Assembly: GCF_001956915.1 (NCBI RefSeq)
Contig: NZ_MLJO01000012.1
Location: forward strand, 111,831-175,830
DNA from: Intrasporangium flavum
GTDB taxonomy: Bacteria; Actinomycetota; Actinomycetes; Actinomycetales; Dermatophilaceae
Length of the DNA: 64,000 nucleotides
Direction of reading: 5' to 3'
Shown here: piece by piece, positions 15,969-24,080 of the stretch
Layout of the letters: the number at the start of each line of letters is the position of its first letter
Position numbering within the stretch: the stretch's first letter is position 1
Translations under genes and position numbers: made by a program
The notes under the pieces: model-generated
What the model was told of the DNA's origin: nothing
The model's input: the letters and a program-made list of their open reading frames with translations, nothing else
The model's database searches: none

Positions 15969-16373
15969 ATGAGCCAGCCGCCCCGGGACCCGCAGCGCGA
16001 GGCCGAGATCGCCTACGCGCGCGAGAAGGCGCGGTACTCCCTGCCCGTGCCGCTCTTCGCGCTCGTCGGGATCAGCGCCATGTACCTGCCCCTGCCCCAG
16101 CGGTTCGTCGCCCTGCTCCCGCTCGTCATCGCGATGGGCCTGGCCGTACGGCTGCTGCGCTTCCTCACGCCGCGACCGGGGCGCGAGAAGGTCTGGGCCG
16201 GCGTCGCCCTCGGCGTGCTGACCCTGCCGGTCACCTCGCTGCTGCTGCAGGCCCTGATGTACGGGCCGGTCAGCCGGTACGAGGACTGCCTCGCGGGCGC
16301 CCAGACGAGCGTGGCCCGGGGCCAGTGCGAGCGGCTGCGCGAGGCGAGCCCGCTCGGGTTCATCTCCGGCTGA
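15969..16373 (+). CDS. Small integral membrane protein, unknown function
   Basis: The ATG at 15969 is chosen over one at 15951 because GTGAGGA lies 7-8 nt upstream; it gives 134 aa. Three hydrophobic segments are visible: LPVPLFALVGISAMYLPL, ALLPLVIAMGLAVRLL and AGVALGVLTLPVTSLLLQAL. The C-terminal tail is soluble and holds two cysteines (YEDCLAG, ARGQCER) that could form a disulfide. I do not recognise a family. Its last 14 nt overlap the convergent DUF6350 gene. Confidence 0.7.
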   Translation: MSQPPRDPQREAEIAYAREKARYSLPVPLFALVGISAMYLPLPQRFVALLPLVIAMGLAVRLLRFLTPRPGREKVWAGVALGVLTLPVTSLLLQALMYGPVSRYEDCLAGAQTSVARGQCERLREASPLGFISG

Positions 16374-17679
16374 CGCGGCCCGTGCCGGGCGACGCGTCGG
16401 ACCCCGCGGCGTCGTCACCCTCCGCCGCCGGCGCGGTGTCCCGCGCGACCGAGGTGTCGGCGCCGGTGTCCGGCACCTCGTCGGCCTGCCGTTCGCGCAC
16501 GAGCAGCACCGCCAGCCACAGCAGCGCCCCCGCGAGCACCTCGGCGCCGAGCGCCGCCGCGAAGGCGGCGACCGGCACGCCGACGCGTGAGAGCCGGTCG
16601 ACGCCGACCGCGCCGTTCGCAAGCGCCGTGAGCCCGACGACGACGGCCACCGGCAGGAGCGCGGCCACGACCGTCGCGGTGACCCGGGCCCGGACGTTGC
16701 CGAAGAACTCGAGCTCGCGGTCGACGCGTCGGGCCTGCAGCGCGCCGACGGCCACGGGCGCGAGCACCACGAGGTACATCGCCGCCGGGTAGTCGGCGGC
16801 GCGGGGCAACGCCCCGAGCACCGGCACGAGCGGCAGCAGCCCGGGCTGGGCGGCGGCCGGGGAGACGGTGGATCCGAGCGCGAGCTGGAAGCCCGGCCCG
16901 GCGAGGAAACCGAGGGCCCAGGTGGCGGCGTTGCCGAGCAGGGCCAGCTGTGCCAGGCCCAGCACGGCGGTGGCGCCGGCGTTGACGCCGTACTCGTCCT
17001 GGATCGCCACGACCTGGCCCCACGACATCGCGAGCCGCGCCACGACGACGACCGCCCCGAGCGCCAGCAGCACGCCCACCCCGCGCCAGCCGGTGCGCCA
17101 CACGGCCGGCAGCCACGTCGGCCCGCGGCGGAACCAGGTGCGCACGAAGGCCGGCGCGGCGTCGTCCTCGGGACGCAGGAGCACGAAGCCGAGGGCGACC
17201 ACGGGCACGAGCAACGACCCGAGGACCGCGGCCGCTCCCGGGGTGGCCGGGCCGCCGAGCGTGAAGAGCGCGATGACCGCCGCGGCCGCGCCGTACCCGA
17301 CGACGAACCCCGGCACGACGCCCCAGCGCGCCACCTGGCTCCACGCGTCGGGACCGACGCGGAGCCGCTCGGTGGCGACGACGCGTCGGGCGAACCGGAA
17401 GGCGACGTGCACGAAGACGAGCAGGAGCAGCACGGGCGTCACCGAGAGCGTCACCCCGGCCGCGGTGCCGACCGACTGGCCGTGCCCGAGGAACCAGAGG
17501 GCGCTGCCGACCGACACCGCCGAGAACCAGCCGAGCGAGCTCTCGGGCGCGGCCACCCAGCCGACGAGGGCCGGCAGGCCGACGACCGACCACGTCCCGA
17601 TCGCGGCGAGCAGTCCCGCGCGCAGGGCCGCCGGGACGGCGGACGACGGGGTGGGGCTCGAGGCGGGCAGCGGACTCAC
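16360..17679 (-). CDS. DUF6350 multi-pass membrane protein
   Basis: The 439-aa protein has about 10 hydrophobic helices and matches DUF6350, a family usually encoded between sucCD and purN in actinobacteria, as here. The family is of unknown function. Diagnostic stretches include LLAAIGTWSVVGLPALVGW at the N-terminus and PRAADYPAAMYLVVLAPVA in the centre. The C-terminal ~40 residues are acidic and disordered. A GTG at 17679 opens the frame, but the purine-rich stretch before it is too close to be an ideal ribosome-binding site, so the exact start is less sure. Confidence 0.85.
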   Translation of the reverse strand: MSPLPASSPTPSSAVPAALRAGLLAAIGTWSVVGLPALVGWVAAPESSLGWFSAVSVGSALWFLGHGQSVGTAAGVTLSVTPVLLLLVFVHVAFRFARRVVATERLRVGPDAWSQVARWGVVPGFVVGYGAAAAVIALFTLGGPATPGAAAVLGSLLVPVVALGFVLLRPEDDAAPAFVRTWFRRGPTWLPAVWRTGWRGVGVLLALGAVVVVARLAMSWGQVVAIQDEYGVNAGATAVLGLAQLALLGNAATWALGFLAGPGFQLALGSTVSPAAAQPGLLPLVPVLGALPRAADYPAAMYLVVLAPVAVGALQARRVDRELEFFGNVRARVTATVVAALLPVAVVVGLTALANGAVGVDRLSRVGVPVAAFAAALGAEVLAGALLWLAVLLVRERQADEVPDTGADTSVARDTAPAAEGDDAAGSDASPGTGRVSRR

Positions 17680-17756
17680 TCCTGACGGGCGGGGCGTGCG
17701 GTCGCCTCCATGGTCGGCGCTGGGCCTGCCGCGAGCGAGCCCCCACGCCGAGCGCG

Positions 17757-17792
17757 CCCCAACTCGTCACCCCAACTCGTCACCCCAACTCC
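17757..17792. repeat. 13-bp tandem repeat in a divergent promoter region
   Basis: CCCCAACTCGTCA occurs at 17757-17769 and 17770-17782, with a partial third copy from 17783. It lies between DUF6350 and the polysaccharide deacetylase, which are divergently transcribed, so it could be a set of operator sites or simple slippage. Confidence 0.7.
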
Positions 17793-17887
17793 GCACTGCC
17801 CCAAGCGGTGTGACCGACGGAGCACGCGAACGGACTGACAGCCACAACCGGACGACGGAGACTGGAGGTGAAAGGGAGTGACCCTCC

Positions 17888-18598
17888 ATGACCACCATCC
17901 GCTCCCGGGTCACGACGTTCCTCACCGGCGTCCTCGGCCCCCTCCTCGCCCTCGCCCTCGCAGCCGCCGTCGCCGCGCCTGCACCCGCCCTCCCCGGCCC
18001 GGCCACCGCCTCGCCCACCACGGCCGTCTCCACCGCGGCGGTCGCCTACGCCGGCACCGTGTACCTCACCTTCGACGACGGCCCGAGCGCCACGTACACC
18101 CCCAAGGTGCTCGCGATCCTGCGCCGGTACGGCGTGACGGCGGTGTTCTTCGAGGTCGGCCAGAACGTCTCCTGGTACCCCTCGATCACCCGCAGCCTGC
18201 GCGCCTACGGCAACAAGATCGGCAACCACACGTGGAGCCACCCCGACCTCACGACGCTGTCGTCGGCGTCGGTCACCTGGCAGCTGAACCGCATGGAGCA
18301 GTCCCTCGGCTACCGGCCGCGCTGCGTGCGGCCGCCCTACGGGGCCACGAGCTCCCGGATCGCCGCGATCATCGCCGCGCGCGGCCAGCGGCAGATCCTC
18401 TGGACCGTCGACCCCCGCGACTGGTCGCGACCCGGCACCTGGACGATCGTCAACCGGGTCCTCGCGAACGTCCGTGACGGCTCGCGGATCCTGCTGCACG
18501 ACGGCGGCGGTGACCGCTCGCAGACCGTCGCCGCCCTCGACCTGCTCATCCCGCGCCTGCGCGCCCGCGGGTTCGTCCTCGGCCTCATGGCCTGCTGA
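17888..18598 (+). CDS. Secreted polysaccharide deacetylase (NodB/CE4)
   Basis: A signal peptide (LALALAAAVAAPAPALPGPATA) leads a 236-aa CE4 domain with all five motifs: TFDDGP (~61-66, catalytic base and metal Asp), NHTWSH (~115-120, the two metal His), RPPYGA, DPRDW and LLHDGGG with the catalytic His. It should remove N-acetyl groups from peptidoglycan or other surface glycans outside the cell. The domain is minimal, without added binding modules. An AT-poor 200-bp divergent region separates it from DUF6350. Confidence 0.93.
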   Translation: MTTIRSRVTTFLTGVLGPLLALALAAAVAAPAPALPGPATASPTTAVSTAAVAYAGTVYLTFDDGPSATYTPKVLAILRRYGVTAVFFEVGQNVSWYPSITRSLRAYGNKIGNHTWSHPDLTTLSSASVTWQLNRMEQSLGYRPRCVRPPYGATSSRIAAIIAARGQRQILWTVDPRDWSRPGTWTIVNRVLANVRDGSRILLHDGGGDRSQTVAALDLLIPRLRARGFVLGLMAC

Positions 18599-18654
18599 CG
18601 CGGACCGGAGACCCTCGACCCGGCGTCCGGCGGCTCCCTCCCCCGGACGTCGGC

Positions 18655-18685
18655 CGGGCGGCCACCCCACTGGGGTGGCCGCCCG
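18655..18685. terminator. Strong hairpin between convergent genes
   Basis: A 15-bp perfect inverted repeat, CGGGCGGCCACCCCA, one base, and its complement (18655-18669/18671-18685), lies between the ends of the deacetylase gene and sucD. It should serve both strands; there is no T-run, as usual at this GC content. Confidence 0.8.
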
Positions 18686-18711
18686 GGCGGACGTGCTCTG
18701 GGACCGACGCG

Positions 18712-19605
18712 TCAGCCGGCGAGGCCCTTCATGATCTCGCGCATGAGGTCGGCGGTCTCGGTCGGCGTCTTGCCGACCTTGACGCCGGCGGCCTCGAGGG
18801 CCTCCTTCTTGGCCTGGGCCGTGCCCGAGGAGCCCGACACGATGGCGCCGGCGTGGCCCATCGTTTTGCCCTCGGGAGCCGTGAAGCCGGCGACGTAGCC
18901 GACGACGGGCTTGGTCACGTGCTCCTTGATGTAGGCGGCCGCGCGCTCCTCGGCGTCGCCACCGATCTCGCCGATCATGACGATGGCGTCGGTGTCGGGG
19001 TCGTTCTGGAACGCCTCGAGGCAGTCGATGTGCGTCGTGCCGATGATCGGGTCGCCACCGATGCCGACGGCCGAGCTGAAGCCGAAGTCACGCAGCTCGT
19101 ACATCATCTGGTAGGTCAGCGTGCCCGACTTCGAGACGAGGCCGATGCGGCCCGTGCCCGAGATGTCGGCCGGGATGATGCCGGCGTTGGACACACCCGG
19201 GGTGATGAGGCCGGGGCAGTTCGGGCCGACGATGCGCGTCGTGCCCTTGTCCTTGGCGTAGTTGTAGAACTCCGCCGTGTCCTTGACCGCGACACCCTCG
19301 GTGATGACGACGACGAGCGGGACCTCGGCGTCGACGGCCTCGACGGCGGCGGCCTTGGTGAAGGCGGCCGGCACGAAGATGACGCTGACGTTCGCGCCCG
19401 TCTGCGCGACGGCGTCGGCGACGGAGCCGAAGACGGGGACGCTGACGCCACCCTCGAAGTCGACGGTGGTGCCGGCCTTGCGCGGGTTGACGCCGCCGAC
19501 GATGGTCGTGCCGGACTTGAGCATGCGCTGGGTGTGCTTCATGCCCTCGGAGCCGGTCATGCCCTGCACGATGACCTTGGAGTCAGCGTTGAGGAAGATA
19601 GCCAT
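18712..19605 (-). CDS. sucD: Succinyl-CoA synthetase alpha subunit
   Basis: The 297-aa protein begins [20 protein letters not shown], the CoA-binding motif, and has [28 protein letters not shown] and the phospho-histidine loop [21 protein letters not shown]. With SucC it makes succinate and ATP or GTP from succinyl-CoA in the TCA cycle. It follows sucC by 30 nt, with a purine-rich ribosome-binding site, so both are on one mRNA. Confidence 0.97.
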   Translation of the reverse strand: MAIFLNADSKVIVQGMTGSEGMKHTQRMLKSGTTIVGGVNPRKAGTTVDFEGGVSVPVFGSVADAVAQTGANVSVIFVPAAFTKAAAVEAVDAEVPLVVVITEGVAVKDTAEFYNYAKDKGTTRIVGPNCPGLITPGVSNAGIIPADISGTGRIGLVSKSGTLTYQMMYELRDFGFSSAVGIGGDPIIGTTHIDCLEAFQNDPDTDAIVMIGEIGGDAEERAAAYIKEHVTKPVVGYVAGFTAPEGKTMGHAGAIVSGSSGTAQAKKEALEAAGVKVGKTPTETADLMREIMKGLAG

Positions 19606-19635
19606 GGTTGATCGTTCTCTCTCTCGGACTCGGGG

Positions 19636-20814
19636 TCAGGCCTGCGAGGCCAGCTCGGCGGCGCGGCGCGCGGCGCCGTCCATCGTCGGCTCGATCGTCA
19701 CGAGGGGGTGGTTGCGCTCCTGCAGGATGCGGCGGCCCTCCTCGACGTTGTTGCCGTCGAGACGCACGACGAGCGGGCGGTTCTCCTCGTCGCCGAGCGC
19801 GTCGAGCGCGCCGACGATGCCGTTGGCGACGGCGTCGCACGCCGTGATGCCGCCGAAGACGTTGACGAAGACGCTCTTGACCTGCGGGTCGGACAGGATG
19901 ATGTGCAGGCCGTTGGCCATGACCTCGGCGCTCGCGCCGCCGCCGATGTCGAGGAAGTTGGCCGGCTTCTGGCCGCCGAACTGCTCACCGGCGTAGGCGA
20001 CGACGTCGAGGGTGCTCATGACGAGACCCGCGCCGTTGCCGATGATGCCGACGGAGCCGTCGAGCTTGACGTAGTTGAGGTCCTTCTCCTTGGCCGCGGC
20101 CTCGAGCGGGTCGGCGGCCGCCTTGTCCTCGAGCCCCGCGTGGTCGGCGTGGCGGAAGTCGGCGTTGGTGTCGAGGGAGACCTTGCCGTCGAGGGCGATG
20201 ATGGCGCCGTCCTCGGTCTTGACGAGCGGGTTGACCTCGACCAGCGTCGCGTCCTCGTCGCGGTAGACGGTCCACAGCTTCTGGATGACGTCGGCGATGG
20301 CGTCCTTGTCGCCGTCCTCGAAGCCGGCCGCGTCGACGATCTCGCGCGCCTTGGCGGCGTCGATGCCGGCGTTGGGGTCGACGGCGATGCGGGCCAGGGC
20401 CTCGGGGCGCTCGACGGCGAGCTGCTCGATCTCCATGCCGCCCTCCTTGGAGCACATGGCCAGGTAGGTGCGGTTCGCGCGGTCGAGCAGGATCGAGAAG
20501 TAGTACTCCTCGGCGATGCGGGCGCCCGCGGCGATCATCACCTGGTGGACCGTGTGGCCCTTGATGTCCATGCCGAGGATCTGCTCCGCGTGGGCCTGCG
20601 CCTCGTCGGCGCTCTTGGCGACCTTGACGCCGCCGGCCTTGCCGCGACCTCCGGTCTTGACCTGCGCCTTGACGACGGTGACGCCGCCCGACGTCTCGCC
20701 GATGCGCTCGGCGGCGGCACGCGCCTCCTCCGGCGTCGTCGCGGTGGCGCCTGCGAGCACGGGCACTCCGTGCTTCTCGAACATGTCGCGGGCTTGGTAC
20801 TCGAAGAGATCCAC
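19636..20814 (-). CDS. sucC: Succinyl-CoA synthetase beta subunit
   Basis: The GTG at 20814 starts the canonical N-terminus [19 protein letters not shown] and gives 392 aa. ATP-grasp features include [31 protein letters not shown] and, at the C-terminal CoA-ligase domain, [13 protein letters not shown] and [16 protein letters not shown]. The mRNA leader seems long: a minus-strand TAGAGT at 20943-20948 would start transcription about 120 nt upstream, leaving room for RNA control, though I recognise no riboswitch. Confidence 0.96.
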   Translation of the reverse strand: MDLFEYQARDMFEKHGVPVLAGATATTPEEARAAAERIGETSGGVTVVKAQVKTGGRGKAGGVKVAKSADEAQAHAEQILGMDIKGHTVHQVMIAAGARIAEEYYFSILLDRANRTYLAMCSKEGGMEIEQLAVERPEALARIAVDPNAGIDAAKAREIVDAAGFEDGDKDAIADVIQKLWTVYRDEDATLVEVNPLVKTEDGAIIALDGKVSLDTNADFRHADHAGLEDKAAADPLEAAAKEKDLNYVKLDGSVGIIGNGAGLVMSTLDVVAYAGEQFGGQKPANFLDIGGGASAEVMANGLHIILSDPQVKSVFVNVFGGITACDAVANGIVGALDALGDEENRPLVVRLDGNNVEEGRRILQERNHPLVTIEPTMDGAARRAAELASQA

Positions 20815-20990
20815 GGGTGGGGTCCGTCCTCGTCGTCGATTGGGTGGTCGACTGCGCCGACGAGGCGTCCGCCGGGCCACCCGCGCGTGCACGCGGTCGG
20901 TCCTCGCGCCAGGGCGCAACCGAAAGAAGGCTGACCCTCGGACTCTAGTGCCCCCCGGAGGGTGCGGACGTCACCGGGTGCGGGCGACGG

Positions 20991-21018
20991 GACGTGGATC
21001 ACACCGGTGGTCCACGTC
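20991..21018 (-). terminator. Hairpin downstream of the membrane-protein gene
   Basis: GACGTGGA (20991-20998) pairs with TCCACGTC (21011-21018) across a 12-nt loop, just after the stop at 21061 on the minus strand and before the sucC promoter. It is a plausible but modest terminator. Confidence 0.5.
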
Positions 21019-21060
21019 GTGGTCGCCGCGCACCCGGCTCGAGTCGTCGTCGGGTGGGCG

Positions 21061-21660
21061 TCAGACGGGTGCCTGCTCCGTCACCGAGGCACCGTGTCCC
21101 GCGGCCGGGGAGCCCCCTCCGCCGGCCGCGGGACGCCAGCGGCGCCACCACTCGTGCAACCCCAGACCGAGCAGCACCGTGGCCACGACGAGCAGGCCGA
21201 GTCCGGCCCACGTGGCGGGCGTGCGCACGACCGCCTCGCCGTCGTCGAAGCCCAGGGCCGGCACGAGCGTCCCGGCGAGTCCGGCGACGCACAGGAGCAC
21301 CCGCAGCCAGACGCGTCGCACCGACGCCGCGAGCGCCACCCCGACCGCTCCGGGCAGCAGGAGCATGCCGGGGCTCGCGAACAGCACGAGGCCGGGCAGC
21401 GGCGCGAGCCGCCACCAGCGCGTGCGCCCCGACGCCCGCGCGCCGGCGACCAGCCCGATGCCGGCACCGAGCGTCGCGCTGAGCCCGACGATGAGCAACG
21501 TTCCCGCCCAAGAGAACTCGGGCGTCGACGAGACGAGGCGCATGAAGACGCGTGCGAGGACGCCCCAGCCCGTGCCGAGCGCGAGACCGACGGCCAGCCC
21601 GGATCCGAGCCCGGTGGGCGACGCCATGCGTCGGCCGGCGGACGGCGCACCCACCGTCAC
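21061..21660 (-). CDS. Multi-pass membrane protein, unknown function
   Basis: The 199-aa product has about five hydrophobic helices (SGLAVGLALGTGWGVLARVF, TLLIVGLSATLGAGIGLVAG, LPGLVLFASPGMLLLPGAVGVALA, LLCVAGLAGTLVPAL, WAGLGLLVVATVLLGLGL) and a basic, glycine-rich tail. I do not recognise a family. The GTG at 21660 is preferred because it overlaps the upstream stop as GTGA; earlier in-frame GTG codons at 21663 and 21678 are possible. It is translationally coupled to the SodC-like gene. Confidence 0.65.
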   Translation of the reverse strand: MTVGAPSAGRRMASPTGLGSGLAVGLALGTGWGVLARVFMRLVSSTPEFSWAGTLLIVGLSATLGAGIGLVAGARASGRTRWWRLAPLPGLVLFASPGMLLLPGAVGVALAASVRRVWLRVLLCVAGLAGTLVPALGFDDGEAVVRTPATWAGLGLLVVATVLLGLGLHEWWRRWRPAAGGGGSPAAGHGASVTEQAPV

Positions 21661-22202
21661 CACTCCACCGGCAGGCACGCCAGCCGCGCACCGGCGGCCC
21701 CCGTGACCGGGTTCGTCGGTGCCGCGTGCACGACGACCGAGCGGGTGCCCGCCTGCACGGGGAAGCGCACGACCGCGCTCGAGTCGCCCGCGCCGGAGCC
21801 GTCGACGGTGAAGTCGAGCCAGACCTCCGTGGCCGGTGACACCGCCGGTGGCAGGTGCCCGGCGTGCGCGTCGGCGTTGTAGTGCCCCGACGCGAGCGCG
21901 GGCAGGTCCGTGGCGCAGGGCCCGTCGTGCAGGTGCGCACCGAACGTGCGCCCCGCGACCGACGGGTCGATGCCGAACACGTGCAGCACTGCGGTCGTGC
22001 CCGACCCGTGCCCGACGAGCTGGACGCGGGCCGTCGCGTGGTCGAACGGCCCCGTGGCCACGGTGTCGTAGTCGCGCAGCTGCCCCGCGGAGCGCACGAC
22101 GACGGCGGCGGCCACCGCCGTCGACGCCAGCGCGACCACCCCCGAAGCCCCGACCAGCCCGACCATCCCGACCTTCCCGCGGCGAATCCTCCTGTGATGC
22201 AT
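21657..22202 (-). CDS. Secreted SodC-like (Cu/Zn superoxide dismutase family) protein
   Basis: The ATG at 22202 gives 181 aa with a basic start and one hydrophobic segment (GMVGLVGASGVVALASTAVAAAVVV) that acts as signal or anchor. The rest follows the SodC fold: copper ligands FGAHLHDGPC (HxH), SGHYN and VVVHAAPTNP, with a disulfide-type pair (GPC and LACLPV). The zinc-site motif reads HAGHL instead of the usual HAGDL, so one zinc ligand is His rather than Asp. Enzyme activity is therefore uncertain. It diverges from an ECF sigma gene and has an ECF-type promoter. Confidence 0.8.
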   Translation of the reverse strand: MHHRRIRRGKVGMVGLVGASGVVALASTAVAAAVVVRSAGQLRDYDTVATGPFDHATARVQLVGHGSGTTAVLHVFGIDPSVAGRTFGAHLHDGPCATDLPALASGHYNADAHAGHLPPAVSPATEVWLDFTVDGSGAGDSSAVVRFPVQAGTRSVVVHAAPTNPVTGAAGARLACLPVEW

Positions 22203-22208
22203 GGCTTC

Positions 22209-22234
22209 CACGCCCTCCCTCGTGTTGTGGTTCC
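22209..22234 (-). promoter_or_regulatory. ECF-type promoter of the SodC-like gene
   Basis: On the minus strand, GGAACC (22229-22234) is followed after 16 nt by CGTG (22209-22212), close to the GGAAC-N16/17-CGTC consensus of ECF sigma factors. The start codon is 6 nt further on, so this mRNA may also be leaderless. The divergent sigma gene at 22342 is the natural candidate to recognise it. Confidence 0.5.
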
Positions 22235-22341
22235 TACACTGGAGACGGACGCGCCGGCCTGCCGGGCGACAGGGACGGCGAAGAAAAGAATGTCGAATGC
22301 GCCTGTCACCCGGACCGATCCGTCGTCCGTCTGTCGAGGTG

Positions 22342-22878
22342 ATGGATGCGTTTCCTGCTGAGGTCGTGACCGCCGGAGTGGCCGGCGACGACTTCGACAC
22401 GCAGGCCGCCGCGCTGTTCAACGCGGAGGCTCCCTCGCTGCTGCACCTGGCCCGGTTCTACGTCGACGACAAGACCGCGGCCGAGGACCTCGTGCAGGAG
22501 GCCTTCATCCGGCTCAGCCGCACCATGTCGCGCGTCCGCGACCCCGCCCGCGCCGCCGCCTACCTCCGCTCGATCGTCATCAACCTCGCCCGCGACCACA
22601 ACCGCCGCGGCCTCGTGTCGCTGCACCACCGGCCACCGGCGCCCGACGACGTCCCCTCCGCCGAGGAGGCCGCCCTGGGGCGCAGCGCGCGCCAGGAGGT
22701 CATCGACGCGCTGCGGACGCTGCCCGGGCGCCAGCGCGACTGCCTGACGCTGCGCTACTACTACGACATGTCCCCGGCCGACATCGCCGACGGCCTCGGC
22801 ATGTCGGTCAACTCCGTCAAGACCCACCTCCAGCGGGGCCTGCGGGCCCTGAACGTCGCGCTCCGGGAGACGCCATGA
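22342..22878 (+). CDS. ECF RNA polymerase sigma factor
   Basis: The ATG at 22342, with CGAGGTG just upstream, gives 178 aa. Region 2 is LLHLARFYVDDKTAAEDLVQ and following (DLVQEAFIRL), region 4 is LPGRQRDCLTLRYYYDMSPA followed by the helix-turn-helix ADIADGLGMSVNSVKTHLQR. The two-domain size is that of a standard ECF factor. It overlaps the next gene by 4 nt (ATGA), so that membrane protein is in the position normally held by an anti-sigma. Divergent from the SodC-like gene. Confidence 0.93.
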   Translation: MDAFPAEVVTAGVAGDDFDTQAAALFNAEAPSLLHLARFYVDDKTAAEDLVQEAFIRLSRTMSRVRDPARAAAYLRSIVINLARDHNRRGLVSLHHRPPAPDDVPSAEEAALGRSARQEVIDALRTLPGRQRDCLTLRYYYDMSPADIADGLGMSVNSVKTHLQRGLRALNVALRETP

Positions 22879-23513
22879 GCGACATCGAGCACCTCATCGA
22901 GGAGGCCCTGCGACCCGTGGGCGCCGCACCTCCGCCACCCTCGCGCGACCTGTTCGGCCGCGTCCTCGAGTCGGTCCACGACGACCGGCGGCGCCGGCGC
23001 AAGGTCCGGCGCGTCGTCGCCCTCTGGGTGGTCGCGGTCGCGGCCGCCACCGCCCTCGTGCTCCTGCTCACCCCCCGATCGGACGGAGACCTGCTCATGC
23101 CCTGGTGGATCCTCGAGCTCGCGACGACGGCGGTGCTCGTCGGCATCGCGGTGTGGCTCGGCCCGTTCATCAAGCGGTTCGGCCGCGCGTACGCCGCCGA
23201 CGTCTTCCACGACAACCCGGCCACCGGCAAGAGCTACATCGTGCTGACCGACGTCGTCTACTACCTCATCTTCGCCGCGTACATCCTCTTCACGGTGCAG
23301 CTCGCCCCGCCGCTCGACCAGTGGGGCAACCACTCGCCGACCGTCGTCGCGCCGCAGGTGCAGGCCGAGCTCGTCCGCATCGGCGGCATCCTGCTCGTCA
23401 TCGGCGTGCTGCACGGGCTCAACATCGTGCTCATGCCGGTGCTCGGCCGGCTCTTCTCGCTCAACCGACGCGTCGACCGTGCCGACGGTGTCGAGCGGGC
23501 CGGCCGCGCCTAG
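22875..23513 (+). CDS. Membrane protein in the anti-sigma position
   Basis: The 212-aa product begins with a ~55-residue charged cytoplasmic part (MSDIEHLIEEALRPVG, then DDRRRRRKVRR) and has four hydrophobic helices (VVALWVVAVAAATALVLLL, ILELATTAVLVGIAVWLG, VLTDVVYYLIFAAYILFTV, IGGILLVIGVLHGLNIVLMP). The short N-terminal part resembles the start of membrane anti-sigma factors, but I see no HxxxCxxC zinc motif. It is translated with the sigma factor by a 4-nt overlap and could control it without zinc. Confidence 0.75.
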   Translation: MSDIEHLIEEALRPVGAAPPPPSRDLFGRVLESVHDDRRRRRKVRRVVALWVVAVAAATALVLLLTPRSDGDLLMPWWILELATTAVLVGIAVWLGPFIKRFGRAYAADVFHDNPATGKSYIVLTDVVYYLIFAAYILFTVQLAPPLDQWGNHSPTVVAPQVQAELVRIGGILLVIGVLHGLNIVLMPVLGRLFSLNRRVDRADGVERAGRA

Positions 23514-23544
23514 CCGGAGCGCACCACCGACGCGGCAGCCGGGG

Positions 23545-23579
23545 GACGCGTCAGGGGGACGCGTCAGGGGGGACGCGTC
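23545..23579. repeat. Three closely spaced GACGCGTC palindromes
   Basis: GACGCGTC occurs at 23545-23552, 23558-23565 and 23572-23579, separated by G-rich 5-6 nt spacers. The third overlaps the stop codon of the B12-binding protein gene. The octamer is frequent across the window (see findings). Confidence 0.85.
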
Positions 23580-24000
23580 AGGCGGGGTGGACGTTCGCGT
23601 GGACCCAGTCGACGATCTCGCGGGTCGTCGCGCCCGGGGTGAAGACCTTGGCGACGCCGAGCCGCTCGAGCTCGGGGATGTCGTCGTCGGGGATGATGCC
23701 GCCGCCGAAGACGACGATGTCGGCGGCGTCGCGCTCGCGGAGCAGCTCGACGACGCGCGCGAAGAGCGTCAGGTGGGCCCCGGAGAGCACGGAGAGGCCG
23801 ACGACGTCGGCGTCCTCCTGGATCGCCGCCTCGACGATCTGCTCGGGCGTCTGGTGCAGGCCGGTGTAGATGACCTCCATGCCGGCGTCGCGCAGCGCAC
23901 GGGCCACGACCTTGGCGCCGCGGTCGTGCCCGTCGAGGCCCGGCTTGGCCACGACGACTCGGATGACGTCGGCGGTCACGGCACCAGGGGTCTCGCTCAT
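23578..24000 (-). CDS. Cobalamin B12-binding domain protein (mutase small-domain homologue)
   Basis: The 140-aa protein is a free-standing B12-binding domain like the C-terminal part of methylmalonyl-CoA mutase: [20 protein letters not shown] carries the DxHxxG cobalt-ligand motif, then [13 protein letters not shown] and [10 protein letters not shown] complete the SxL and GG signatures. It should pair with a separate catalytic mutase subunit, not present here. ATG 24000 is 7 nt after a TAGAGT hexamer, supporting this start. Confidence 0.92.
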   Translation of the reverse strand: MSETPGAVTADVIRVVVAKPGLDGHDRGAKVVARALRDAGMEVIYTGLHQTPEQIVEAAIQEDADVVGLSVLSGAHLTLFARVVELLRERDAADIVVFGGGIIPDDDIPELERLGVAKVFTPGATTREIVDWVHANVHPA

Positions 24001-24013
24001 GGGCCGAACTCTA
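24001..24013 (-). promoter_or_regulatory. Leaderless -10 box of the B12-binding gene
   Basis: TAGAGT (24008-24013, minus strand), 7 nt, then ATG. No ribosome-binding site is present. Confidence 0.6.
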
Positions 24014-24057
24014 GCCAGACCCGCCGAAGGTGCAGCACGAAAGTGACTGACCACCCA

Positions 24058-24080
24058 TTACCCGGGGTAACGTCACCGCC
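24058..24080 (+). promoter_or_regulatory. Promoter with palindromic operator before the lipase gene
   Basis: The 13-bp palindrome TTACCCGGGGTAA (24058-24070) overlaps a -10-like TAACGT (24068-24073), which is 7 nt before the GTG start. A repressor bound here would block the promoter directly; the regulator is not visible nearby. Confidence 0.5.

Noticed and set aside
20815..20940. Possible structured RNA in the long sucC leader.
   Set aside because: Small hairpins exist, as expected at this GC content, but I could match no known motif.
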